Shown: positions 24,214-36,206 of the stretch, one piece after another
Layout of the letters: every line of letters begins with the position of its first letter
How positions within the stretch are numbered: position 1 is the first letter of the stretch
Assembly: GCF_000165425.1 (NCBI RefSeq)
Contig: NW_001799018.1
Location: 3,649-67,648, forward strand
Length of the DNA: 64,000 nt
Direction of reading: 5' to 3'
Source of the DNA: Paramecium tetraurelia
Taxonomy: Eukaryota > Ciliophora > Oligohymenophorea > Peniculida > Parameciidae
The notes under the pieces: generated by a model
Databases searched by the model: none
What the model saw: the letters and a program-made list of their open reading frames with translations, nothing else
Told to the model about the DNA's origin: nothing
Made by a program: the position numbers and the translations under genes

Positions 24214-24828
24214 ATGAATGGCTTTGAAATAATAGAGTAATCGGACGATTCCGTAGTGATGAAGGTCAATAGACAATATTTTACTATGTTCTACTCAATG
24301 ATTTAATCCTAACTAAACAATGAAGAATGTGGAGTATCCCAAGACTTTTTAAGAAGAATCGTGCCATTTTTTATGAATCAATTCTTAATTTGGGCTATGC
24401 AAACCAACGAAGATAATCTAGTCAGTGTTAGGATTACTTTAATGAAGATCAAAGAGAACAAGAAATCAAATCAAAGGAAATTCGAATTAGGAGATCTTAA
24501 GAAAATTCATAATCCAAAGGATATCAAAAAGTATAAATTAGTCAGAGAAGCTTGGGAATCTTTCTTATACTCTTAACATATCAGAGATTGCATTTAACAT
24601 AACAAAAGAATCAAATTAGGTTCAATAGTATAGTACATGGAGGCAATCAATATACTAATACTTGAGTTGGATAAACCATTCCCTTACAACAAACTTCTAT
24701 CCAAATATAAATAAGGTGTCAAAAATAAAACACTGCCTGTACAATAATTTCAACCTTACTAAGATGAATTCAGTATTCTCTAAGAGGATGAGAATTCCAC
24801 TTGTTTTACGCTAGGTAGATTGCATTGA
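24214..24828 (+). CDS. hypothetical protein, 204 aa
   Basis: A continuous intronless frame, MNGFEIIEQSDDSVVMKVNR at the start, with a mid-region LKKIHNPKDIKKYKLVREAW and a Ser/Asp-rich acidic end before TGA 24826-24828. It is mostly helical with no recognisable motif and no membrane segment. The following gene begins about 400 bp downstream on the same strand. Confidence 0.7.
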
Positions 24829-25231
24829 TCTAATAATGATGTTTTGATTAAGCTATTTAATTACATAATAATTTATAATTGTTAAATTCTAGAAAAATAT
24901 ATATTAAGAAAATTATTATTAGACACAAAAAAGCACCTTAAGTTCTACTCTGTAAGACTTAATGACTTTATTAATTATAAATGGAGAAACTTTAGACGAA
25001 TGAATTATAAATAGCATATTCAAACAATATATATATATACAGTTGATTATAATAATAAAATTAACGATCCTTATGTATTATCCATCATCTACAACGTATA
25101 CAACATAAAGTTATAGGAAGTTCAAAAAGTAAGAGGATAAAGTGGAGAATACTAATGCAATATAGGATTATCACTTATAAAGAACACTCAAATAAGTGGA
25201 ATAATTATAAAGAGATCTAGAATAAGCCAAA
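24829..25231. other. intergenic, possibly coding
   Basis: A plus frame stays open through most of this stretch (KHLKFYSVRLNDFINYKWR) without an ATG or clear family, then ends in a TGA inside the next gene. I treat it as untranslated. Confidence 0.35.
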
Positions 25232-25609
25232 ATGGAAGAGCAAAGTATTGTTATATTTAATAGTCAAGATAGTTAAAAGCAGAGAAGATAAGCAGAAGAA
25301 AAGCTATATCACTTTCAATTAAAATACGATGATATGAATAAAGAATGCATGAATCTTAGAGAAAAAATAGCCAAAGCAGAAGGAGATAGATAAGTTATAA
25401 GGGCATAAGGTGAAGGTGAAGTAAAAGCATTAAATGTATAAATAAATTATTTGGAAAAATAAATTTCAGAGCTTAAATTAGAAAATGAAAAATTAAAAAA
25501 GGAAAATGAATAACTTCATCATCAAGTGCTAGATACAAAAAATTAATCTAAAAAACCAATCTAAAATATACCTTAAAATACATAATAGCGTCCTTAATCA
25601 TACTATTGA
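25232..25609 (+). CDS. small coiled-coil protein
   Basis: An intronless 125-residue frame starting MEEQSIVIFNSQDSQKQ, dominated by heptads (KYDDMNKECMNLREKIAKAE; YLEKQISELKLENEKLKKEN) and ending in a Gln/Pro-rich tail. It is probably a short structural or adaptor protein; no family is assigned. Confidence 0.7.
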
Positions 25610-25819
25610 CTATATTTAAACTTTATGTTTTGAAAATATCAGATACCTCTTAAATTATCTTTTTTCAATTTATCAAACCCTTTTAAAAGTTAATCTGTAT
25701 CATTTGTATTCATTTAATTTTTTCTACCATTGCCATACTTAATTAAATTTCTCAATTAGATTATAACGCTGTTGTTTAATAAATATAATATTTATATAAT
25801 TAGAGTTTCTTTATAAACT

Positions 25820-26179
25820 ATGAAAGGTTTAGGAGTTTTTCTGATAGGAATTTACATTGCTATATATGGAATTGCTTTATTGACAGACCCTTGGACATAA
25901 TTGCATTATGATAGATCAGTTCGTTAGCTAGGAATGAAAAACTTATAATAATTTGTTGCCTTAGCTTTGAAAGCAAGATCTTTATATGGATTTGCTCATA
26001 TTTTTGCAGGATACTGTCTAATGAATAAGTATAATTAATACTAAATAATTAGAATATCATAGATGAAATTAATAGTAAGTTGTATATTTGCAATCGATAT
26101 CATAATACAAGTTGGGTTTTAATCAATTCACTAAATTTTTTAAGATGTTATTTTAATTGGAATAGTCAATTATATTTGA
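25820..26179 (+). CDS. small multi-pass membrane protein
   Basis: An intronless 119-residue frame, MKGLGVFLIGIYIAIYGIAL at the start. Four hydrophobic segments are visible, around residues 4-22, 52-70, 80-100 and 108-119, with a short hydrophilic loop after the first (DPWTQLHYDRSVRQLG). No signature residues allow a family name. 530 bp without a gene follow. Confidence 0.65.
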
Positions 26180-26712
26180 GAATTTGATATATGTGTTTAT
26201 AAGTCAATTGATTTTTAGTTTTGATTCATATACAATTTTTGTTTATCTCTATATATTTTAACTAATTATTTATTAATTGGCACAATTAAAAGTTTCTAAT
26301 TACTTCGATTAATAATTTTCAGGTATATTTGAAGATATCTATAATTCATTTAAACAAGAGTTGAAATGTATTTTCGAGCTAAATTAGAAAAATAGTTTGT
26401 ATTTCAAAATTTAATAAATTTTAGAGATACTTAGATACTTCTGAATCATTTTAATTATGTATATTGATATTGAAAGTTTAATAAATGGAAAATAAACTTA
26501 CAATATTTTTATACTTGTATATGATAATCTCAAATTTTTTCTAATATCTAAAAATTTCTTATCATATAATCACTATTAAATTTATATTTAACCACATTAT
26601 GGAACTATCAAATATTAGATTTATATTCTAATTATATCAGGTAGATAAATTTTCGATTTATAAATAAAATTATATATGTTTGATAGAAATTAATGTTATT
26701 TTTAGATAATAA
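26180..26712. other. convergent intergenic region
   Basis: AT-rich spacer between the 3' ends of convergent genes (26179 + and 26713 -). No frame, repeat or RNA feature seen. Its length is unusual for a convergent spacer in this window, where most are shorter. Confidence 0.5.
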
Positions 26713-27518
26713 TCAATCTTTTTTATTAATGTTTTGTTCTTTTGAAGGATCGTATTTCTTTTTCTTGTTTTCTAATTCAGTCCAATTGTTGAAGTCTTTC
26801 TTTTTCATCTAAGCCAGATATTCAGAATAAGTTATTTCTTTTTCTTATCCATCGGCTGTCTTTTCATCCTATCCAAATATTTTGAATATTTCTCCATCTA
26901 GATTTTATCTCCCGCATCTCACATATAATAATTCCAAAGTGTCTTCGACAGTTATAGTATTTTTGATGGCTTCTTTGTCATATGCATACATTAAAAACTG
27001 CACAAAGTTAAATAAACCTCTTTAATTTTATTAATTATATACCTGGGTTCTAGGTAAGAAGTATCTTTAATGCATCTTTTGAACATTAATTAAAATTCAT
27101 ACCAGCTGATTTATTCATCCAAATCTTCATCTATTTCCCATATCATTCTTTCCACTTCATCCCCAATAGGAGTGTATTTTAACTTTTTCATCATTGCATA
27201 AATGGCTTTAGCTGAGAATTTGGGTTCATTGGATTTCTTCCTTTTTTATTTTCCAAGTTTGGTGTCACCATCTGTAGTCTTATTCCCGTCCATTTCTTAT
27301 TCAACCCTTTTAGGCTCCAGTTGAATCAGCGCATTAAACACCTTAATCAACCTATCCTTTTCGACAGCCTTAATTTTTTTGCTCATTATTTTTTCTTCCA
27401 AAGTCCTTTCATAGACAGGTAGTTTCTTTCTTCTTTCTTGTTCTTCCTGACTCAAAGGAGATTCACTTCTACTTCTCGATGAATTATTATCCTCTCTATT
27501 TTTCTGAGTGCTTTGCAT
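26713..27518 (-). CDS. EF-hand protein
   Basis: A 260-residue protein with one 23-nt intron. The N-terminus is Ser/Arg/Lys-rich. Residues about 110-160 hold an EF-hand pair arrangement: MKKLKYTPIGDEVERMIWEI followed by the loop DEDLDEQISWYEF, which has the acidic 1/3/5/12 pattern of a calcium-binding loop. A second half (NFVQFLMYAYDKEAI; TVEDTLELLYVRCGR) looks like a degenerate EF-hand unit. The C-terminus is Lys-rich. This layout is common among axonemal and basal-body EF-hand proteins, but I cannot name the orthologue. Confidence 0.82.
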
Positions 27519-27716
27519 TTTTATATTTTAATATAATAAAATTCATTGGATATTTATGTTTCATTATATCTCTAGTGAAAATCCTGGAAGAATTAAAAAT
27601 TTGATGATAAAAATGAATCATTATTTAATAGTTTTAATGAGATTCCCAGGTGTATATAGTAGCTAAATATAATATGAAGTCATTTGTTCTTGAGTTTGTG
27701 ATTCCATTTGGCCCTC

Positions 27717-28220
27717 TCAGCCAAAATCTACGGATTTGAACAAGGGGTGGTATCTCCGAAATTTCCCAATTGATTCTGATACTAGGTTACGTAATGCTTA
27801 ATCATTTTCTAATTTCTAAGATTAGTATATTTTTACAACCTATCTCCTATTTCTACTTGGCAAACGTTGCTTTGCGAGATCCTTAAACTCTGATCTACTA
27901 ATCTGCTCCTATGAGCTAAAGGATTGTATGGAGATAATGGTTTGTTCCTCATGCTTGAAAAACATCTTCTTTTATTGTTATAAGCATCTTGGTTGGTTGA
28001 TGTGGAATACATGGATTTACTATTTGAAATATATGTTATACTTTAAGTAATCTAGATTTCTTTAATTTGGTTTAAAGTAGAATGGAATTGCAATGAAATC
28101 ATCTCCTTTTCTTTTGATATAACTACAAGTGGAGACTTTTGTGTTTTTGAAGAAATCAAAAGATTGCTCAGTTTTTCTATTGGGTCTTGCCTACAATTAA
28201 CGATTATTGTTTGAAGACAT
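27717..28220 (-). CDS. hypothetical basic protein, 167 aa
   Basis: An intronless frame from MSSNNNRQLQARPNRKTEQS to FKSVDFG before TGA 27717. It is rich in Lys, Arg and Gln with no membrane or known domain. It sits 35 bp from the 3' end of the AAA ATPase gene in the same direction. Confidence 0.6.
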
Positions 28221-28254
28221 TATAAAATATTAAAAATAATAATATATAAAACAC

Positions 28255-29777
28255 TCAAGCAAAGTTATTTAATCTTTAGGTTAGAGTCTCCTTGTATTAG
28301 GCCAAAGAAGGCAATTGTTCAGTAACTTCTTTTCTAATTAACTTTGCTGCCCATCTTCTTTCAGCATCTTTGCAAATATCCGATATGTTTCTCCCACTCA
28401 TCCCATTACTCAATTGACTGAGTATGTCTCTCTCTTTATCAGTCAGATGTTTGGCATACCTTTAAAAGATCTCTTATCTAGCCTAATTATCTGGCAAATC
28501 AAATTTAACAGACAAATCAATCCTACTCAACATGGCAGCATCAAGATCTTATTTTCTATTGGTTGCACATATCAATAGTACATTTGTATTGCTTTCAAAA
28601 GAATCGATCTTCCTCAAAAGAGTAGACAAGATTCTCCTTGATACCTCATGCATTTCTCCTCCTCTTTATTATGCAATCGCATCTATTTCATCAATAAAAA
28701 TTATAGCTCTTCCCAACTGTTAACAACCCTTCCAAATATCTGCGAATTGTCTCTCACTCTCTCCATACCATTTCGACATAAAACTCTCAATAGGCAAATA
28801 AACCAATGGAATTTAAACTTACTAAGCTATGATCCTTGCAGTTGTTGTCTTGCCTGTCCCTGGAGGCCCTTCAAACAATATAGCCTTTGGTCTATTTGGC
28901 TCATTCTTAACCCTAGTCAAGGCTGTAAGAGAATCATAAACTTCTGGATATTATAAGGCCAATAACACTGTGTCTTCTATGTCTCTCTTTTATTTTTCGT
29001 AACCTGCCAAATAATTCCAATCTAAGTTTCTCTCCTTGTTATCAGGCATAAATATGGTTACACCTGCCTTCTCCAACTCTTGCAGTGTTTTCCCAGTCTT
29101 GATTTCTTGTTGTTGTTTAATTTCTGCCTGCACTTGTTAACTAGATGAAAAATTCTTAATGTGTTGCAAAGTCCTTGGTCGATTTGCTTCGACATAACAA
29201 GCCATAAATGCTTCTAAATCTGCATTTGAAAATTAGTCTGTCTTTTCTAATATTATTTACATTGATGGTTTTTCATTTGTCATTTCCCCATAAATATAGA
29301 TTGTTCCTTGAGTCACTATTTTACTCTTCGGATTCCCTACACTCTCCTCAAAGTCTATTTGTAAACTATATATTTAATTTTCGAATGTGGAATGAACATC
29401 CTTTATTTTGAAGCTCCCTTCTAACTTTTAAAGTTAACTCAACATATTGACTAATAGTGCAAATATATCACACATTCTCTGGTCAGCTACGAACGTGATA
29501 GAATATCTATTTCCCTTGGTTCCAAACCTATTTATACTATAGCACTGCTTTATTACTTGACTTCTGGGTAATACTCTGCCTCTGGTTTAGACTCGATTCC
29601 AGATCCAAATTAAGATTTCATCTTTAAAATGTCTTATTCTATTTTTTTCCTTGCCTCCAATATTATTTTATCCTCAATGCAATAGAACGAGGTGAAACTA
29701 ATGAAACTGGCAGCCAATAGTGGCGTCTTATATCTGATCAAAGGCAGAGCAGCTATGTTCAAAAATCTTCTAAACAT
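28255..29777 (-). CDS. AAA ATPase, probably mitochondrial
   Basis: A 497-residue protein with one 29-nt intron near 29545. It has a single AAA module of the classic (meiotic-clade-like) type: Walker A GPPGTGKTTTA, pore segment MSKWYGESER, Walker B IIFIDEIDA, sensor LLICATNRKQDLD, arginine-finger region MLSRID, and a C-terminal sensor-2 stretch MSGRNISDICKDAERR. The N-terminus, MFRRFLNIAALPLIRYK followed by a hydrophobic patch, is Arg-rich and acid-free like a mitochondrial presequence. The middle 200 residues are family-specific. Msp1/ATAD-like and spastin-like roles are both possible; I do not choose between them. Confidence 0.9.
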
Positions 29778-30056
29778 TCTTCGATTAATTAAAATATTAA
29801 TTTATAACAAACATATAGGTCATCCTCGATCAAATTCATTCTTTCAATTGTTTTGTGTTAATATATAAAGATGATTTACCTTTGTAACCACTCTCTTATG
29901 CAATCACCTTCTATCCCCCATGTTTTATATTTATTTTACGTGTTTAAATAATATATAGTTTATTTAATGTAATCAATTAAACCCATAGTTCAATAAATCT
30001 CATATGCCAGATAGGGAATTAATGAGAAGAAGCACATATCAGAGAATATAGAAAAA

Positions 30057-31632
30057 ATGAAGGTTGCTTTTGATCAATTGGCACCAGCTATTAGAAATTA
30101 GCAAGATTATATCTAAAACATGAATCCATCTTCAATACAAGTTAAGGATGGTGCTGAGAAATTATAGGAATAGAAAAGGTATTTCTTAAGATTCCTTGAT
30201 TTAATCAATTATGAATTATCGGAATTAATAACGATCGCAAGAAATACTATGGGTTTGAAAGATAAGGTTACTAATCCTGATCCTTTTTGGGAAAAGATTC
30301 TGTATTAAAAAGTTAAGTTCATAGAATCTATAAAGGATTAATTGACTCCTGATACAAATTATTTTGAATTGCTCTTTAAAACGTTAAATCTTAGGGATAA
30401 TCTAATTATACAGTTTGTTAAAGCACTGTTACATAGAAAACTACTCTTATGGAAGGATATGAATATAAGGAATGAACCTTTTGTTCATGCCTAGATCAAG
30501 GCTTTGTTAAATAATATTGAATCTAAATAAACGAAAGGACAAATAGTAAGTGAAAAATTGGAGTTTAAAGAAATTGATTTTGCGAATGAAACTGTCCCAG
30601 GAGTTTGGAGATATTAGTTAGAATCTAAAGAGGAAAGTTATTCGATCGGAATATTTCTTAATTTATTAAAAGAAACCTATGATGATTTGATTACCAGTTT
30701 ATTAAATTATTGCAATTTATCAACAGATCCAGCTGCATTAAAATAAGTTACAAATAATTCAAAATAAGTTTAAAGTTTGAGGCAATAGATTGAGATTTTA
30801 GTTGATGAAAATGAGAAATTAAACAAGTAATTGAATGAGTTGAAGGTCACTAAACGATCTAATGAATTTGTCGAAATTAAGAGATTGCAGCAAGTGATTG
30901 AAGAGTTAGAAGTTAGTCTATCTAGGAAAACTAGAGAAATAGATGAATTAATGGCTAATTCTAAGGGGAGTCTCAGTTTAATCTAGAATCTTAGAGAAAA
31001 ACTTAAAGACGTTGAAGAAGAAAACCATAGATATAACAATATATTCTTCCCTAAATAAAAGGATATTGAGCAACAGACAGGAAAATTACTGGATGAGTTC
31101 TTGCAAATTAAAAAAGACATAGATACATACAGTTCTTTGTTTAAGATGGAAAGTTAAATTAGAGAAAAAGCTCTGAAAAGCAAGGAGTAGTCAGAAGATT
31201 AAGTCTAAAAATTGGTTGATATGTTAGGAAGATCAAAATAAAAAGTATTATAATATAAAATAAATAAAGAATAAAGAACTTCAGGAGGTCATTAAGTAAA
31301 AGGAATCCATAATAAATAAGGTCTTAGAAGCTAAAAGATAGAATATGGAGGAAATTCAAATTTTGAATAAAGAAATTATTATTCACAAGGACTAAGTTCA
31401 ATATGAAGTAACTTTATTATGATCATAGTAAAACAGAGTCAAAGAGGTGCAATAATAGTTAGATATATTGGAGAAGAAGTATCAGGATATGTTTGAAATC
31501 AACACACATTTCAATAAAAGAATTTATGAACTTGAAAGATAGAAAAAAGAGTTATTAGATATCTTAAAGAAACATGATATTGAACCTGATCCAACTAAAT
31601 TAAGTTTTATTAATGAACTAATATAATAATGA
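30057..31632 (+). CDS. hypothetical long coiled-coil protein
   Basis: A 509-residue protein after two introns (25 nt near 31250; 21 nt near 31412, the latter carrying an in-frame TGA). The N-terminal ~240 residues are helical and non-repetitive (KRYFLRFLDLINYELSELIT; FWEKILYQKVKFIESIKDQL), and the rest is a nearly continuous coiled coil ending LKKHDIEPDPTKLSF. This layout, with a calponin-like N-domain size followed by a coil, recalls intraflagellar-transport proteins such as IFT81/IFT74 or cluster homologues, but I see no decisive motif. The ATG at 30057 is chosen because the upstream ATG at 30004 meets a TGA. Confidence 0.75.
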
Positions 31633-31737
31633 ATTATTATTTAAATAATGTTTAGATTTTATATTTATCAAACCCTTTGATTAAGTCTACAGAAAAAAAT
31701 AGAGTTAAGAATATCTAAGTAAAATCATAAAGATTAC

Positions 31738-31974
31738 ATGCCATATTATGCCATAAATGAATAATTTTCCATTTAAGATAAAATCATAGAATAATACAGA
31801 AATTACAAAATAATCATAGAGGTTAATATATAGGAGTATAAACCATTTCAATACATATTGTCAAATATACCTTAATTAATCAATAAAAAACATGAATAAA
31901 GAAATACTAATCAATATAGTATCGTAAATTCTCAAAGCAACTTTTTGATTAAACGAAATAGACTTAAAAATTGA
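31738..31974 (+). CDS. hypothetical short ORF
   Basis: A 78-residue frame, MPYYAINEQFSIQDKIIEQY at the start, ending at TGA 31972. The sequence beyond the stop stays protein-like in more than one frame up to 32390, so this may be the 5' end of the interrupted locus that follows, with unseen introns or mutations. Confidence 0.35.
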
Positions 31975-32389
31975 TAGCTGAAGATTCAATTGAAATAGTT
32001 TTTATAATAAATATAAACAGAGAATATACTTTTAAATTGTTCATGAATTAATTTGATTAGTTGAATCCATAAATTTAAAAAATAAGACAGACATTGAATT
32101 GTATTTTCACAAAAACATAAATTCAATCTGTATGCATAAGAAATTGAGAAGTTTTATAATAAAGAAACAAGTAAATTATATCAAAGTGAGAGAGTAAATA
32201 TTAAAAAATGAATTTAATAGAGAAATTCTTGATTGGAGTAGTATGTAAGATGGAATGCATAATGATCCTAGTAGATAGGAACATGTAAGAAGTTCTAGGA
32301 TATATAAATAATGAGATGAAAAATCATTGGAAAATTTAGAGATAATTTTTTTAAAGGATAATTTTGGAACTACTATATCAAAAATAAAA

Positions 32390-33708
32390 ATGACAAGAGG
32401 GTTTCACGAGGATTAGTAGTTTAAAAAAGAATTTTTATAAATAGTTGATGCTCATGGGGGAGAGAATTGTAGACATTGGACAAAGGTTGCAAGAGTGTAC
32501 TTTGAAACGACAGGGATCCAAGTGAACTAAACATACAAGTTAAGGAAGAGATGGGAAACATTGACTGGATACAAGGAGAATTTGAGTGAGGAGTAGACAA
32601 AGATTCTGTATGAAACTGGGATTAAATGCAGGGGAAACAACAAAGGAGGTTTGCAGAGTTTTACATAGCAGACAGGAGTTAGGTATATAGAGTGATAGAT
32701 AAGTTAGAATGTATTTAGGAAGATACACAAAAACCATATCGAAGTGGTTGAGAGGAGCAATAAAACTATTTCAGGAGATGTACATCCATGATAAGAAGAC
32801 AAGATATAGAAGGTTGGACGAGGATAATTATCGTTTATCCTATGTTTCTATTCACATAATGTTGAGAGCCGTAGATGTGAATGATATTGGCGATGATCCT
32901 GTATTCTAGGAATTAAAATAATGTGCAATAAGACTGGAGTAGTTGTTATTGTTGCATGCTAAAATTCACAAAGAATTCGATAAGAGGGAGAACTATGAGA
33001 ATTATGACATTTACAAGAATTTCTTGAAGCGATGGTAATTTAGGAGAATAATGTTTTTTTTGGATTATGTTAATGAGTTGAAACAGATCAGCATAAGTTA
33101 TTACAAGGAATTGGTCATATTGGCTCATCCTTTGTTGAAGAAGTCTATAGAATTGAATAAGAAGACTGAAGTCTATTAGAAGATAATCTTAGAATCTGAT
33201 TGGCAATCAAAATATCAATTGTATAACTTATGTCAAGCATTACAGGAGAATTAAGAATACTCTATGTTGATTAAGAAGGCAGCAAAAAAGCAGAAGGATT
33301 AACCAGAGAAGGAGGTACAAGAGAATGTATAGGATGTGGAATAGAATGTTTAGAATGATCATGTGCTACAAGGATATGATGTGGTATCCAAGTCAGTCCA
33401 TAAGGTTTGCAATAAAATGGCACATGCAAGGATAACTCCGACCGAAAAATAAAAGTTAAGAACCTTTCGTGGACATTATGTGAGACCAGGTTAAATCAAG
33501 TCGAAGGGATGGACTACGATATTGTTTGATCATGACTTGCCTTCGAGTTAGGATGAAAGAGAAGTGGAGGATTAGTAGAATCTTAGTAATTTGGATATGA
33601 AGGAACTATCTAGAATTTACAATAGCAATTTTGATAAGGACATTGGAAAATTGTAGGGGAAATATAGGGAAAAAAAATAGAAGAAAAATAAACCATACGC
33701 ATTTTGAG
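32390..33708 (+). CDS. unrecognised protein with SANT-like start, frame break inside
   Basis: From ATG 32390 a frame gives a Myb/SANT-like unit: HGGENCRHWTKVARVYFETT followed by QTYKLRKRWETL, with the spaced aromatic pattern of the fold. It stops at a TGA near 32694. Another plus frame, overlapping from about 32620, runs without a stop to TGA 33708 with long helices (LRGAIKLFQEMYIHDKKTRY) and RGHYVRPGQIKSKGWTTILF. I could not connect them by a standard short intron. AGG, GAG and TTG codons are more frequent than in neighbouring genes. It may be one damaged gene, two genes, or a domesticated mobile-element protein. Confidence 0.5.
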
Positions 33709-33749
33709 AATATGTTAAGAATTTATTTTATATAAAAAATTAATATATT

Positions 33750-34920
33750 ATGATTGATTTTAGTTATCTGCGACCTCCAGCTGATGTGTTTTAAATCAAA
33801 CATGATCGTAATTTCAGATGTCTTATCCATTAGCATTCTATATTAAGCATGGAGAAGGGAAGAATCACGTTAGGAAAATATTCTTTCACTAAGAATTTGA
33901 TGAATACGAAAAACAAAAAATAAAGGAGTTGATGGCGAGCATCCAATAACACAAATTAGCATTGCCTCCTGAGTAATATCATTTTTAATTTTTAGCTGGT
34001 GCCAAGAGTTGTCTCTCAAATATTGTTATTCAGGAGGCTTTGAAATCAGCAAATGCATTCAGAGGTTACAGAAACATTTGGAGTGGATCAATGACGAAAA
34101 TTACTAGGTCTTGTCTCCAGAGGCTGAATAATATTTGGTTTAAATTAATAAATATTCAATTTAGAAACAAGGCTACATCTATTAATTTGGAAGAGATCAC
34201 CAATACCGACCTGTTGTTTATATTTAATTGCATATGATTTCGAAAAACAAACTTCACGTACCCACTCTTTTAAATGCAGCAACAGCTATTGGGAACATAG
34301 TAACTAAGTTTATGTATACTCGTGGTTACGTTGAAAATTGGATAGTCATATTGGATAGTGGTGGTAGTGGATTATTTGATTTCCCATTCTCCACTCTCAG
34401 TATGATTAACGAATTCTTTTCAATCAACTACACTAGTTCATTGCATAAGATGTTTATATTGAACCCTTCCTTCTTCTTCAACTCCTCCTGGAAATTAATT
34501 GAAAGTATTTTCAATCCTATACACAGAAATCATCCACCCTGAGACTGCTGCCAAAATCAATTTCCTCAAAGCTTCAGATTTCTACAAATTGCAGGAATTA
34601 ATCCCAGCCGAAGAAATCGAAATCAAATATGGAGGACAACATCCCAATCTAGTCAATTTCTGGCCTCCCATCAACACTAAGGCTTAAAACAATTAACCAA
34701 ATGATGAGTTCTAATATGTTTAAAGACCATAAACTCTTACGAAACGTACTTAAAGTGTTAAGGAATCTGAATATTTTAGTATTGATAATAATTCCAAAGA
34801 GTTTTATAATAATTCTAAAATGAAAGGTAATCTATTATTAAAGTAGAATATCGGATACACGAACAGTTTCAAGAAATTGATTAATAAAACTCAAAATGTT
34901 GTTCTTGTAATATAATGTGA
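33750..34920 (+). CDS. Sec14/CRAL-TRIO lipid-transfer protein
   Basis: A second Sec14 protein of 357 residues, built with introns of 32, 23, 22 and 20 nt. Landmarks: PPDWCQELSLKYCYSGGF, LQKHLEWINDENYQV, GYIYQFGRDHQYRPVVYIQ, VENWIVILDSGGSGLFDFPF, LHKMFILNPSFFF, HPETAAKINFLKASD and the terminal EIEIKYGGQHPNL. It follows the same domain plan as the gene at 5169-6303 but is clearly diverged, so it is an old paralogue. The C-terminal extension is polar and ends CCSCNIM. It starts 42 bp after the preceding gene. Confidence 0.9.
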
Positions 34921-34955
34921 AACAAAATAATTTTTTTATTATATTAAATATTCAA

Positions 34956-35916
34956 TGGATAGAGATCTTATTAAAGGAAATAAAATATGCTATAATTATG
35001 AAAAAGAACGATTAAGATAAATTCATAAACACAATCTACAGATAGCACATCCTTTAAGTATATTACTTAAAAACAATTAACAGTTAGAACTTAAATGGAA
35101 AGGTTATCATAAAACTAAAATAAGAAACTCTAATTATAAGAAGAGAGATTTACTGAAATTGAAAGGGAAAATCGTATCTTATTAGAGAAGATTTAAAATA
35201 TCATGAGTACTATTCCGATCTATGTCTAGATAATGAACGCAAAAGAGCCTCCTCTAATTGGTAGAACAATAATATGACAGCCTCTAATTTTAATTAATCC
35301 TAATCAGTCAATAGGAAATAATCACTCAATAAGGAGAAGAGGAAAAAAGAGTTGGTCAGAATTACCATCGAAAATTAAAGATTAATGAATAGACTCGTTA
35401 CCAAAAAACCAAATTACAATACCAAAATTATTTTGAAGCAAACCTCAAAATAATAATAACTAGCCCAATAGATAGCTGAATACCCACTCAAAAGGTCTAG
35501 AATTCAAAGTTCCAATAGACAAAAGAGTGTAGACCTCTCAAGTATATATCATCCATCATTAAAGAGAGTAGTTTTATGGGTTTTTTGCCAACCTAGACAA
35601 ATTTTACACCAAACAATTAACAATCTAGAAAAATTATGCTTTATAAATAAAATAAAAAAATTGACGATAAATTGTATTACATTGAAATATTCTATGAAGA
35701 TGAGTAACATAACAATATATACATATTAGTTTATTTAAAATTACAGTTGACGATGAATAAAGTCCAAACACAAAGGTGTTTGAAATGCCTTAAGAAGATG
35801 GCTAAATTGTATTGAGGGAGATATATAATAATAATATATTGCAATTAGTAGATGCTATAAGTGTTGATAACAACATTCATTTAGCAGGATTGGAATAATT
35901 TGAACAATCTTAATGA
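34956..35916 (+). CDS. CFAP97D/KIAA1430-like ciliary protein
   Basis: The CFAP97 family is linked to cilia and sperm flagella. Diagnostic pieces are RQIHKHNLQIAHPLI, RFTEIERENRILLEKIQNIM and KKELVRITIENQRLMNRLV followed by KPNY, which match the family's ENRxL and ELVRITxEN blocks in order and spacing. Introns of 26, 23, 29 and 26 nt are needed. A beta-rich C-terminal extension (KIDDKLYYIEIFYEDDLFKI) is not typical of short CFAP97D proteins. The only nearby ATG (34956) is one base out of frame with the conserved part, so the true start or a first exon is missing. Confidence 0.85.
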
Positions 35917-36206
35917 TCTATCTATAATTTTTGAAAATATCCTTATCTAATTCTACCAAAACGATTATTTAATGTACTTAATTTGTTATATAATAATATT
36001 TTTCTCTTGAATTGATGTAAATCTCAATTTCTGATCAAAACTCTTTGATGTAAATCTTTTTATTGAATATTTCCACATTGAAAAATATTTCAATATTATG
36101 CAATTTAAGATGTTTAAATTTATATATTAATAATTGTATTTTGTTTTATTAGATAATAATAAATAAATAGAATTTGTAATTTATTTAAATAAAAGGAGTA
36201 AGTAAA
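35917..36206. other. intergenic, AT-rich
   Basis: Same-strand spacer of 290 bp. No coding frame or structured element seen. Confidence 0.5.

Noticed and set aside
28532-29411. Several plus-strand ORFs of 60-100 codons
   Set aside because: They lie antisense to the AAA ATPase gene, whose motifs are unmistakable.
30004-30062. Upstream ATG as start of the 30-kb coiled-coil gene
   Set aside because: It meets an in-frame TGA after 18 codons; the ATG at 30057 opens the long frame.
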